From NCBI GenBank assembly GCA_035264885.1, contig DATFPK010000143.1:1-43635 (forward strand): a stretch of 43,635 bases of DNA, written 5' to 3'. The notes beneath the pieces were generated by a model. That model saw only the letters and a program-made list of their open reading frames with translations. It had not been told where the DNA came from and made no database searches. Shown piece after piece: positions 29,349-37,236 of the stretch. Positions within the stretch are counted from its first letter, which is position 1; every line of letters starts with the position of its first letter. This DNA is from DATFPK01 sp035264885 (GTDB lineage: Bacteria > Actinomycetota > Thermoleophilia > Solirubrobacterales > 70-9). Both the position numbers and the translations under genes were made by a program.

Positions 29349-31373
29349 ACCCGCGGACTCGCCGCTTCCGGCCGCCCCGTTGCGCCTGCCGTCGCCCTCC
29401 GCGCGGCCTTCGGGAGGCGCCGTCAGCAGGACCCGGCAGGGGGCCCGGTTGAGCACGTACTCGGTCACCTCGCCGACCACCTCCTGGCGGGGGCCGCCGA
29501 CGCCGCCGAGGATCGACCCGCCGCGGACCCGGCTGGGCGGCTCGCCGCCGAGGACGATCGCCTCGGCGTGCTCCTCCCGGGCCGCCTCGACGATCCCGGC
29601 AGCGACCGAACGCGCCCGAACCACCCGGGCCGTCACGTCCACCGACGGGTACTCGGAGCCGACCTCCTGGGCCCGCCCGATCACCCGGTTTGCCTCGTCG
29701 ATCTGCTTGCCGGGCAGAGCGGCGTCGAGCGGCAGGGTCAGCGGCACCTCGATCACGTACACCAGGTCGAGCCGCGGCCGCGCGCGGGCGCCGCCGTCGC
29801 TGTCGGACTCCGCTGCGAGCCGCCCCGCGGTTCCGACGATGTCGTCGTCGAGCGGCGTGCCGAACACGGGCACGATCAGCGTCCTGTACTGGACCTCGGG
29901 CACGCTCTTGGTCAACGCCCGCTCGCTGACCGAGACGCGCTCGGTGAGGCTGACTCCCTCGACGAAGCGCCGGTAAATCACGTAGGCGGTGAGGCCGAAC
30001 AGCATCCAGCCGGTTCCCACCCACCGCGCCTCGTCGTGGTAGGCGAGGACGCTGAGGAAGGCGAGGACGCTGACCACGGCGCCGACCAGGGCCGGCAGCG
30101 GCACCTCGACGCCGCGGATCCGCACTCCCCAGGGGACCTTGAACGGTCGTCGGCGGTTCGGCTCCAGCGCCCGCATCCGAATGATCGACACGTGCGCGAG
30201 CGTGATCGCCAGGAGAGCGCCGAACGCGTAGATGCCAGCCAGGACCTCGACGTTCGTGGGAAGGATCAGCCCGATCGCGATAACCGCCGAGGCGGCGATC
30301 GCGACCGTCGGCGTGGCGTGGTGGCGGTCGAGCTTCCCCAACCAGCTCGGGATCTGCCGGTTGATCGCCAGCGTGTAGATGTGCCGGGAGACGCCGAGCA
30401 TCGACGTGCTGGCCGCCCAGAACAAGACCGGCGTCGCGACCAGGGCGACCAGCCAGCGCATCGCGTCGCCGACCCAGGCGGGCTCGTAGGCGGATACCAC
30501 GCCCAGCACCGGGTTCTCGACGAACTCCGTGCCCAGCGCCGTCTGCGGCCCGTCCGGACCGGCGACCACAGGGACCGCCATCAGAGCGACCGCCGCCATG
30601 CCCGCGTAGATGAGGGGCACCATCACCGCCCCGACCGTGACCACCCGCTTGAGCGCCCGGGGCGGGAAGTCGATGTCGGGGGCGAGGTCCGAGGCGGCCT
30701 CGATCCCGGCGTAGGCGAGCATCGCCAGGACGCCGGCGTAGACGATGTCGGTGAACGCGGGGTCGCCGAACAGGTCGAGGCTGTCGGTCAGCCGCTCTGG
30801 ATGCCAAACGGCGAACGCGCCGACGACGATCACCGCGAGCTGGAGCATGAGGTCGGCGAGCGCGAGGACGACGAGCGGCCGCGGGCGGCGGTGACCGGTG
30901 ATGTCGAGCGCGCTGAGGACCGCGACGGCGAGGATCACGCAGGTGGCGACCGGGATCTCGGCGCCGGGATCGGCGAGGCGACCCGAGAACGGCTCCAGGT
31001 AGTGCGGGACCGACAGCGCCGCGAGCGCCAGGACGATCAGGTAGTCGATCAGGATCGCCCAGCCGGCGATGAACGCGACCAGCTCGTTGAACGCATACCG
31101 CGAGAACGTCGAGGAGCCGCCGCGCTCGCGGAACATCGCGCCGCCCTCGACGTAGGTCAGCGCGGTGAGGATGAACAGGAGCCCCGCTCCCAGGAAGATC
31201 AGCGGGGTCAGCCCGAGCCCGCGATCGGCGACGACCCCCAGCGCGAAGTAGATCGAGAACCCGACCGCGGAGTAGACCGCGGCGAAGAGCCACGGGACGC
31301 CGACGCCCCGCTGGATCAGCGGGCCCTGGTCGTGCCGGGCCCCCTGGCCCTCCCTTTCGTCCCCGTCGCTCAC
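29346..31373 (-). CDS. APC-superfamily permease with C-terminal USP-like domain (copy 2)
   Basis: The protein has 675 aa. About 12 membrane helices occupy residues about 25-455, with TM1 reading YSAVGFSIYFALGVVA. The cytoplasmic part (about 480-650) has two USP-like halves: YRTLIVPVFGTPLDDDIVGTA, LDLVYVIEVPLTLPLDA and AEAIVLGGEPP, then VTEYVLNRAPCRVLL. Annotated relatives are called amino-acid permeases, but an APC core plus USP tail is also the architecture of KimA-type K+ importers, and two RCK genes follow directly. I favour cation, possibly K+, transport; amino-acid uptake is not excluded. The start is GTG, in a 4-bp overlap with the small membrane protein gene. Confidence 0.85.
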   Translation of the reverse strand: MSDGDEREGQGARHDQGPLIQRGVGVPWLFAAVYSAVGFSIYFALGVVADRGLGLTPLIFLGAGLLFILTALTYVEGGAMFRERGGSSTFSRYAFNELVAFIAGWAILIDYLIVLALAALSVPHYLEPFSGRLADPGAEIPVATCVILAVAVLSALDITGHRRPRPLVVLALADLMLQLAVIVVGAFAVWHPERLTDSLDLFGDPAFTDIVYAGVLAMLAYAGIEAASDLAPDIDFPPRALKRVVTVGAVMVPLIYAGMAAVALMAVPVVAGPDGPQTALGTEFVENPVLGVVSAYEPAWVGDAMRWLVALVATPVLFWAASTSMLGVSRHIYTLAINRQIPSWLGKLDRHHATPTVAIAASAVIAIGLILPTNVEVLAGIYAFGALLAITLAHVSIIRMRALEPNRRRPFKVPWGVRIRGVEVPLPALVGAVVSVLAFLSVLAYHDEARWVGTGWMLFGLTAYVIYRRFVEGVSLTERVSVSERALTKSVPEVQYRTLIVPVFGTPLDDDIVGTAGRLAAESDSDGGARARPRLDLVYVIEVPLTLPLDAALPGKQIDEANRVIGRAQEVGSEYPSVDVTARVVRARSVAAGIVEAAREEHAEAIVLGGEPPSRVRGGSILGGVGGPRQEVVGEVTEYVLNRAPCRVLLTAPPEGRAEGDGRRNGAAGSGESAG

Positions 31374-31588
31374 TCGGTCATCCGCGAGGCGACCCAGAAC
31401 CGGCCGATCCCGATGCCGACGAAGCAGACGCCCATCAGCACGCCGAGCGACAACGGCCCACCGCCGGCGGCCAGGGTGACCGCCAGCAGGAAGACGCCCA
31501 CGACCACGAAGAGGATCGACAGCACGCGGACCGAGCCGTGGTAGAGGCGCTCAGGCAAGGCCGGCCGCCAATGCCCTGCCCGGCCCAC
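31370..31588 (-). CDS. Small two-helix membrane protein between two permeases
   Basis: The protein has up to 72 aa. Two hydrophobic segments, about 21-40 (VRVLSILFVVVGVFLLAVTL) and about 45-65 (LSLGVLMGVCFVGIGIGRFW), are joined by a Gly-rich turn. The last 4 bp overlap the copy-2 permease start. The N-terminus is uncertain: the GTG at 31588 overlaps the upstream permease by 38 bp, a TTG at 31558 by 8 bp, and a GTG at 31525 would follow its stop. It may be an accessory subunit of one of the permeases. The family is not recognised. Confidence 0.65.
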   Translation of the reverse strand: MGRAGHWRPALPERLYHGSVRVLSILFVVVGVFLLAVTLAAGGGPLSLGVLMGVCFVGIGIGRFWVASRMTE

Positions 31589-33461
31589 GGGCCCGCTCGT
31601 CGACCCCGTCCGAGACGACGATCACCCGGCAGGGCCGTTCGGCGAGGACGGTGCGCACGGTCTGGTCGAGGACCGGTCCGCCGTTGTGGTGGCGCAGGCC
31701 GAGGACGATCGCCCGCGCCTTGATCTCCTCGGCCTCCTCGGCGATCGAATAGCCCGCCTGCCCGGGCCTGACCCGCTCGACGTGGCCGGACACCCGCAGT
31801 CCGCCGATCAGCTTGGCCTGCTCGATCTTGCTCCGCGCCTCGCTCTCCTCGCGCCGCAGCTTCGCGTCGAGAGGCAGGTGGTTGGGAACCGTGATCATCG
31901 AATGGACGTGGACGCCTCCACGGCGCGCGCCGGCGAGCTTCACCGCGGTCGCCACGACGTCCTCCGAGAACGGGCTGCGATCGTCGAAGGCGACGACGAC
32001 CGACTGGTACTCGACCTCCTCGACGCCCAGCGGCGACGGCGTCACCACCTTGACGGTCTTCGTCACCGGCAGCCCCTGGTGGCGGCGGAAGAGCAGGTAG
32101 AGGACCATCCCCAGGGCCATCCACCCACCTCCGACCACGACCGTGGTCGGGTCGAGCGCCATGACGACGATCCAGGCCCCGAATGTCCCGAGGCCTCCGA
32201 ACACCGCGGTCAGGGGGACCGACGTATCGCCGATCCGCAGGTTCGCCCTCGGCCTCCACGGGCGCTCCGCCTCGGGGTACTTGCTCCGCAGTCGGATGAC
32301 CGAGACGTGCGCGATCGTGAACGAGAGCATCGCGCCGAAGGAGTACATCGTCGCCAGGAACGCCGTCTCGCCCGGGATGACGGTGACGACCGCGACCAGG
32401 GAGAAGACGAGGATCGCGACGTACGGCGTGTGGAATCGTGGGTGGATCGCGCGCAGCCGCTCCGGCACCTGGCGGTAGTGACCCATCGAGTAGGTCAGCC
32501 GCGACACGCCGATCAGGGCGGCGTTGGTCGCGATGATCAGGATCACCGCGGCGAGGATCCCGACGTAGACGCGCATGATGTCGGTCAGTGCCGCTCCGAC
32601 GCCGAGGTTCTCGACGATGCCGAGGACCGGGTCGTCGGCGAAGGTGGTCCCGAGCGCGGTGGTGTATTCGCCGTTCTCGAGGGTGACCGGCATCGCCGAG
32701 AGCGCGATCGCGGGCAGCAGCGCGTAGAGGCCGACCACGGCCAGGACCACCGCCCCGACGCCGCGCGGGACCGTCTTGCCGACCGGCTTCTTCGCCTCTT
32801 CGGCCATGTTCGAGATCGTCTCGATGCCGGTGTAGGCGACCATCCCGACCGCGATTCCGAGCGCGAAGTCGCCCCAGCTCGGGGCGGTGCCGAGGTGGAC
32901 CTGGTCGACCAGTGCCCCGACGTCGAGGACGAGGAAGATGCCGACTGCCACGAGGACGACCTGGGTCAGCAGGTCGGCGACCGCGAGGACGAGGTTCAGG
33001 CGGGCGGACTCCTGGGTGCCCTTGATGTTGAGCGCCGCGAGCAGCGCGATCAGCACGATGCCGGCGATCACGTCCCCGGGCCCGTGCCCGAGCGGCTCCC
33101 AGAAGACCGCAAGGTAGTGGGGCACGAAGAACGCCGAGATCGCGACCGTGATGACGTAGGTCAGCATCTGCCCCCACGCGGCGAAGAAGGAGACCACCTC
33201 GTTGAACGCGTGGCGGGCGAAGCTCGAGGAGCCTCCCGCCTCCGGATACATCACCGTCGCCTCGGTGTAGGACGCCGCCGTGCAGACGAAGATCAGACCG
33301 GCGATCGCGAAGCTGACCGGGGTCAGGCCGAGCGCGTAGAGAGCGACCACGCCCAGCGCGTAGTAGATCGAGGAGCCGACGTTGCCGTAGGCCGCGGCGA
33401 ACAGCGCGCTCGGTCCGTGAACGCGTTTCAGGGACTCTTCGCGAGGGATCCGCTCTGCCAT
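31551..33461 (-). CDS. APC-superfamily permease with C-terminal USP-like domain (copy 1)
   Basis: The protein has 636 aa. About 12 helices lie in residues about 15-450. TM1 reads YGNVGSSIYYALGVVALYA, where NVGSSIYY resembles the D-x-L-S-S-x-x-Y tract of KimA-type potassium importers, with Asn for Asp. AEEAKKPVGKTVPRG and YPEAGGSSSFARHAFNE are APC-family blocks. The cytoplasmic tail (about 485-625) holds a USP-like fold (YQSVVVAFDDRSPFSEDV, VHSMITVPNHLPLDA, IKARAIVLGLRHHNGG, RPCRVIVVSDG) without the Gly-rich ATP motif of UspA. TATATT lies 8 nt before the ATG. It is a paralogue of the permease at 29346-31373. Confidence 0.85.
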   Translation of the reverse strand: MAERIPREESLKRVHGPSALFAAAYGNVGSSIYYALGVVALYALGLTPVSFAIAGLIFVCTAASYTEATVMYPEAGGSSSFARHAFNEVVSFFAAWGQMLTYVITVAISAFFVPHYLAVFWEPLGHGPGDVIAGIVLIALLAALNIKGTQESARLNLVLAVADLLTQVVLVAVGIFLVLDVGALVDQVHLGTAPSWGDFALGIAVGMVAYTGIETISNMAEEAKKPVGKTVPRGVGAVVLAVVGLYALLPAIALSAMPVTLENGEYTTALGTTFADDPVLGIVENLGVGAALTDIMRVYVGILAAVILIIATNAALIGVSRLTYSMGHYRQVPERLRAIHPRFHTPYVAILVFSLVAVVTVIPGETAFLATMYSFGAMLSFTIAHVSVIRLRSKYPEAERPWRPRANLRIGDTSVPLTAVFGGLGTFGAWIVVMALDPTTVVVGGGWMALGMVLYLLFRRHQGLPVTKTVKVVTPSPLGVEEVEYQSVVVAFDDRSPFSEDVVATAVKLAGARRGGVHVHSMITVPNHLPLDAKLRREESEARSKIEQAKLIGGLRVSGHVERVRPGQAGYSIAEEAEEIKARAIVLGLRHHNGGPVLDQTVRTVLAERPCRVIVVSDGVDERARGPGRALAAGLA

Positions 33462-33469
33462 CAGGCGCG

Positions 33470-33475
33470 AATATA
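33470..33475 (-). promoter_or_regulatory. -10 box TATATT, leaderless start of the permease/RCK cluster
   Basis: TATATT lies 8 nt before the ATG at 33461. An inverted repeat CGCTT-N6-AAGCG (33477-33492) sits immediately upstream and may be an operator. Confidence 0.55.
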
Positions 33476-33494
33476 CGCTTGCGCGGAAGCGCTC

Positions 33495-34580
33495 CTAGGG
33501 GGCCCGACGGACATGGGCGGGGGACACCGCGGCGGGCGATCCGGCCCCGAGCAGCGCCAGCGCCAGCTCGACCTCGGCACGCAGGAGCTCGAGGACCCGC
33601 CTGGCGCCCTCCTCTCCACCCGCCGCCAGGCCCCAGAGCGCCGGCCGGCCGACGAGCACGGCGTCGGCGCCGAGCGCCAGGGCGACCAGCACGTCACCGC
33701 CCCGCCGGATCCCGCCGTCGACGAAGACCGCTCCGCGGCCCCCGACGGCCTCAACGGCCTCGGGCAGCACTTCCGCGGTCGGCGCGACCCCGTCGAGCTG
33801 CCGGCCGCCGTGGTTGGAGACGACTATCCCCGCCGCCCCGTGGTCCACCGCCAGCGCGGCGTCCTCGCCGGTCTGCACGCCCTTGACCAGGACGGGCACG
33901 CGGCAATCGGTCGCCAGCTCCTCGAGCGCCTCCCAGGCGAGGGTCGGGTCGACCTGGGCGAAGACCTCGTTGATCGTGACCGGCCGCTCCCCGCCGAGCG
34001 CGGCGTCGAGGCTGGGCACGGTGAGGTCGGCGGGGACCACGAACCCGGTCCGGAAGTCACGCTCGCGACGGCCGGCCCGCGGCGCGTCGACGGTGAGGAG
34101 GATGGCCTCGAAGCCGCAGTCGACCGCCTCCTCCATCAGCGCCCTGGTGACCGCCCGGTCGCGGAACGAGTAGAGCTGGAACCAGCGTCTCCCCGCCGGC
34201 GCCGCCGCCGCGACTTCGCTGGGCCGCGCGGTGGCGATCGTCGACAGCGTGAAGACGCTCCCGACCGCGGCGGCGGCGCGCGCCATCGCGATCTCGCCCT
34301 CGGGGTCGGCGAGGCGCTGAAAGGCGACCGGCGCGACCAGCACCGGCATCGAAACCGGCCCGTCGAGGACCTCGGTCGCGGCCGAGACGTCGCCGACGTC
34401 GACCAGCACCCGCGGCCGCAGCCGCCAGCGCCCCCAGGCGTCCGCGTTCTCGCGCAGCGTGCGCTCGTCCCCCGCGCCGCCGGCGAAGTACCCGAAGGCG
34501 CCGGGTTCGAGCCGCTCCTCGGCGCGCCGCTCGAAGTCGGCGACGTTGAGGAGAGTCGCCAGCCGCTGGTCTTCGGTCAC
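33495..34580 (-). CDS. FMN-dependent alpha-hydroxy acid oxidase/dehydrogenase
   Basis: This 361-aa TIM-barrel flavoenzyme belongs to the glycolate oxidase / L-lactate dehydrogenase (LldD) / lactate monooxygenase family. It starts with the usual helix (LLNVADFERRAEERLEPGAFGYFAGGAGDE). The core has VLVAPVAFQRLADPEGE, LSTIATARPSEV, WFQLYSFRD, VPVLVKGVQ (Lys) and IVVSNHGGRQLDG with the catalytic His, and ends with FVDGGIRRGGDVLVALALGADAV. The membrane-binding loop is short, which suggests a soluble enzyme. The exact 2-hydroxy acid is unknown. The start is GTG. It lies 40 bp downstream of the pyrophosphatase gene and 33 bp upstream of permease copy 1. Confidence 0.93.
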   Translation of the reverse strand: MTEDQRLATLLNVADFERRAEERLEPGAFGYFAGGAGDERTLRENADAWGRWRLRPRVLVDVGDVSAATEVLDGPVSMPVLVAPVAFQRLADPEGEIAMARAAAAVGSVFTLSTIATARPSEVAAAAPAGRRWFQLYSFRDRAVTRALMEEAVDCGFEAILLTVDAPRAGRRERDFRTGFVVPADLTVPSLDAALGGERPVTINEVFAQVDPTLAWEALEELATDCRVPVLVKGVQTGEDAALAVDHGAAGIVVSNHGGRQLDGVAPTAEVLPEAVEAVGGRGAVFVDGGIRRGGDVLVALALGADAVLVGRPALWGLAAGGEEGARRVLELLRAEVELALALLGAGSPAAVSPAHVRRAP

Positions 34581-34620
34581 CGGACCTGGCCCCTGGCGAC
34601 CGGCGACCGGCGACTCGCGG

Positions 34621-36693
34621 TTAGAACGAGACGATCGGGATGATCAGGAGGGCGACGATGTTCGCGACCTTGATCATCGGGTTGATCGCCGGCCCGGCGG
34701 TGTCCTTGTAGGGGTCCCCGACCGTGTCCCCGGTCACCGACGCGGCATGGGCCTCGGAGCCCTTGCCGCCGTGGGAGCCGTCCTCGATCAGCTTCTTGGC
34801 GTTGTCCCAGGCGCCGCCGCCGGCCGTCATCGAGATCGCGGCGAACAGGCCGACGACGATCACGCCGATCAGCAGGCCGCCGAGCGCGTCGACCGAGAGC
34901 AGGCCGACGACGACCGGCACGACGATCGGGATCAGCGAGGGAAGGATCATCTCCCGCTGCGCCGAGGCGGTGACGATGCCGACCGCGGTGGCGTAGTCGG
35001 GCTTGTCGGTTCCCTCCATGATCCCCGGCTTCTCGCGGAACTGGCGTCGCACCTCGTCGACGACCTGGCCGCCGGCGCGTCCGACCGCCTCGATCGCCAG
35101 AGCCGCGAAGAGGTAGACCATCATGCCGCCGATGATCAGCCCGATCAGGACGTCTGGATTGGAGAGGTTGAACAGCGAGTCGAGGTCGAGGCCGGCCGGT
35201 GCCTCCTCGGCCAGCTCGAGCTTGAAGGCGGCGAACAGAACCAGCGCCGCGAGGGCCGCGGAGCCGATCGCGTAGCCCTTCGTCACCGCCTTCGTGGTGT
35301 TGCCGACCGCGTCGAGGGGGTCGGTCACGTCGCGGACCTCCTGGGGCAGCTCGGCCATCTCGGCGATGCCGCCGGCGTTGTCGGTGATCGGGCCGAACGC
35401 GTCCAGGGCCACGATCAGCCCGGTCAGCGAGAGCTGGCCCATCACGGCGATGGCGATGCCGTAGACCCCCGCGAGCTCGTTGGCGGCGAGGATCGCGAGG
35501 GCGATCACGATCGCCGGCGCCGCGGTGGACTGGAGGCCCTGCGCGAGTCCCTGGATGATGTTCGTCGCGTGGCCCGTGCGGGAGGCCTCGCTGATCGTGC
35601 GGACCGGGCGGAATCGGGTCGACGTGTAGTAGTCGGTGATCACGAAGAGCAGCGCGGTCACCGCCAACCCGATCAGGGCACAGAGCCAGAGGTCGGTGAC
35701 GCCGGGAGCGGAGGCGGTCAGCTCGGTGGACCTGATGTTCAGCTCGTCCATCAGCCACTTCGTGACCGGGTAGAAGGCCGCCGCCGAGAGGGCCGCGGAG
35801 ACGATCAGGCCCTGGTAGAGAGCGCCCTCGACGCGATCGGTGCGGGTCCGCACCGAGAGCGCCCCGACGATCGAGGCGAGGATCGCGACGCCGCCGAGGA
35901 CGAGCGGGTAGACCGCGACCTCTCGAGCCTCGCCGAAGGTGAGGACGCCGAGCAGCATCACCGCGACCGCGGTCACCGCGTAGGTCTCGAAGAGGTCGGC
36001 TGCCATGCCGGCGCAGTCGCCGACGTTGTCGCCGACGTTGTCGGCGATCACCGCGGGGTTGCGCGGATCGTCCTCGGGGATCCCGGCCTCGACCTTGCCG
36101 ACCAGATCGGCGCCGACGTCGGCGGCCTTGGTGAAGATGCCGCCGCCCAGCCGCGCGAAGACGGAGATCAGGGAGCCCCCGAACCCGAGGCCGACGAGCG
36201 CGTCGACGGCTTCCTTGTCGGTGTGGTCGGTGAGGACCAGGATCCCGTAGTAGCCAGCGACACCGAGCAGCGCGAGACCGACCACGAGCAGCCCGGTCAC
36301 CGAGCCGCCCTTGAAGGCGACGTCGAGGGCGGGCGGGACGCCGCCCTTCGCCGCCTCGGCGACCCGTGCGTTGGCCCGCACCGAGAGGTTCATGCCGATG
36401 AACCCGGCGGCGCCGGACAGGGTCGCGCCGACCACGAAGCCGATCGCGGTGACGCCGTTCTGGAGGGGGATCAGGGCGATCGCGAGGACCACCGCGACGC
36501 CGGCGATGATCGTGTACTGGCGCTTGAGGTAGGCGCTGGCGCCCTCCTGGACGGCGAGCGAGATCTCCTGCATGCGGCCGTCGCCGGGCGAGAGAGCGAG
36601 CAGGCGCTGGGTGATCAGTAGTCCGTAGGCGACGGCGGCGCCCGCGCAAGCGAGCGCGAAGACGACGCCGTAATCGGTGAAGAAGTCGGTCAA
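34621..36693 (-). CDS. hppA: K+-independent H+-translocating membrane pyrophosphatase
   Basis: The protein has 690 aa with about 16 membrane helices. The substrate site DVGADLVGKVEAGIPEDDPRN and the following DNVGDNVGD are intact, as are the later TDNAGGIAEMAELP and DNAKKLIEDG blocks. In GNTTKAVTKG (about 464-473) the residues Lys and, three further on, Thr are the pair found in K+-independent H+ pumps, whereas K+-dependent enzymes have Ala. It hydrolyses pyrophosphate and exports protons. The start is TTG, with AGGAG 6 nt upstream. TAGACT at 36737-36742 could be the -10 box, and a 12-bp palindrome lies in the leader. Confidence 0.97.
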   Translation of the reverse strand: MTDFFTDYGVVFALACAGAAVAYGLLITQRLLALSPGDGRMQEISLAVQEGASAYLKRQYTIIAGVAVVLAIALIPLQNGVTAIGFVVGATLSGAAGFIGMNLSVRANARVAEAAKGGVPPALDVAFKGGSVTGLLVVGLALLGVAGYYGILVLTDHTDKEAVDALVGLGFGGSLISVFARLGGGIFTKAADVGADLVGKVEAGIPEDDPRNPAVIADNVGDNVGDCAGMAADLFETYAVTAVAVMLLGVLTFGEAREVAVYPLVLGGVAILASIVGALSVRTRTDRVEGALYQGLIVSAALSAAAFYPVTKWLMDELNIRSTELTASAPGVTDLWLCALIGLAVTALLFVITDYYTSTRFRPVRTISEASRTGHATNIIQGLAQGLQSTAAPAIVIALAILAANELAGVYGIAIAVMGQLSLTGLIVALDAFGPITDNAGGIAEMAELPQEVRDVTDPLDAVGNTTKAVTKGYAIGSAALAALVLFAAFKLELAEEAPAGLDLDSLFNLSNPDVLIGLIIGGMMVYLFAALAIEAVGRAGGQVVDEVRRQFREKPGIMEGTDKPDYATAVGIVTASAQREMILPSLIPIVVPVVVGLLSVDALGGLLIGVIVVGLFAAISMTAGGGAWDNAKKLIEDGSHGGKGSEAHAASVTGDTVGDPYKDTAGPAINPMIKVANIVALLIIPIVSF

Positions 36694-36714
36694 GTTTGGC
36701 TCCTGTAGTGGGTT

Positions 36715-36726
36715 TTCCCGCGGGAA
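36715..36726. promoter_or_regulatory. Perfect 12-bp palindrome in the hppA leader
   Basis: TTCCCGCGGGAA is fully symmetric. It lies about 4 nt downstream of the expected transcription start if TAGACT (36737-36742, minus) is the -10 box, a typical place for a repressor operator. An RNA hairpin role is also possible, although there is no loop in the perfect form. Confidence 0.4.
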
Positions 36727-36780
36727 GCGGCGCGGGAGTCTACCTGTGGACGCGACGCCCGGGCGGTGCGCTCCGCCGCC

Positions 36781-37236
36781 CTAGGAGCCGCGCGGCGTCC
36801 AGAGGCCGGAGGGGCGGTCGCCGCCCCCACCCGGTGGCTGCTGGGCGCCCGGCGGAGGCTTCGGAGGCTCCCCCGGGGGCTGCGTCTCGCCCCCTTGCGC
36901 CGGCTCCTCCCCGCCGCCACCGGACTCGCGCGCGTAGAGCATCTGGAGCTCCGAGAGGGCCTGGCGGACCTGACCCGCGGCCTCCTCGGGCAGGAGCCCG
37001 GAGAGGGCCCGCACGGCCTCGATCCCGACCCGAGCCTGATCGAGGTCACGCTCGTCCTCCTTGGCGATGCGGCGCGCCGTGAGGTTGATCAGGCTGGCGA
37101 CGCTCTGGAGGACCAGGTCCTCGACCCTGACCTGCTTCATCTGCTCCTCGAGCGCCGCCCGGACCTCCTCCTCGGTCGGCTGACGGCCTTCGCCGCCCTC
37201 GGGGCCGCCCGCGCCGCCGGGCGCGCCGGCTTCCAT
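36781..37236 (-). CDS. DUF1844-like small protein with Pro/Gly-rich tail
   Basis: The protein has 151 aa from the ATG at 37236 (a GTG one codon earlier is possible). Residues about 20-100 resemble DUF1844: VEDLVLQSVASLINLTARRI, then DLDQARVGIEAVRALSGLLP, helical and without catalytic residues. The N-terminus is Gly-rich and the last 45 residues are Gly/Pro/Glu-rich and probably disordered. GGGAG lies 7 nt before the ATG. The start codon shares 1 base with the stop of the GCS2 gene (TGATG), which implies translational coupling. The function is unknown. Confidence 0.72.
   Translation of the reverse strand: MEAGAPGGAGGPEGGEGRQPTEEEVRAALEEQMKQVRVEDLVLQSVASLINLTARRIAKEDERDLDQARVGIEAVRALSGLLPEEAAGQVRQALSELQMLYARESGGGGEEPAQGGETQPPGEPPKPPPGAQQPPGGGGDRPSGLWTPRGS

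Noticed and set aside
28858..31293. 811-codon minus-strand open frame in another frame of the permease gene
   Set aside because: The permease frame has membrane helices and USP motifs, while this one is low-complexity Arg/Ala/Gly.
31686..34643. 985-codon plus-strand open frame
   Set aside because: It is antisense to the copy-1 permease and the hydroxy acid oxidase, both with intact motifs. The His/Asp/Arg-rich translation is a composition artefact.
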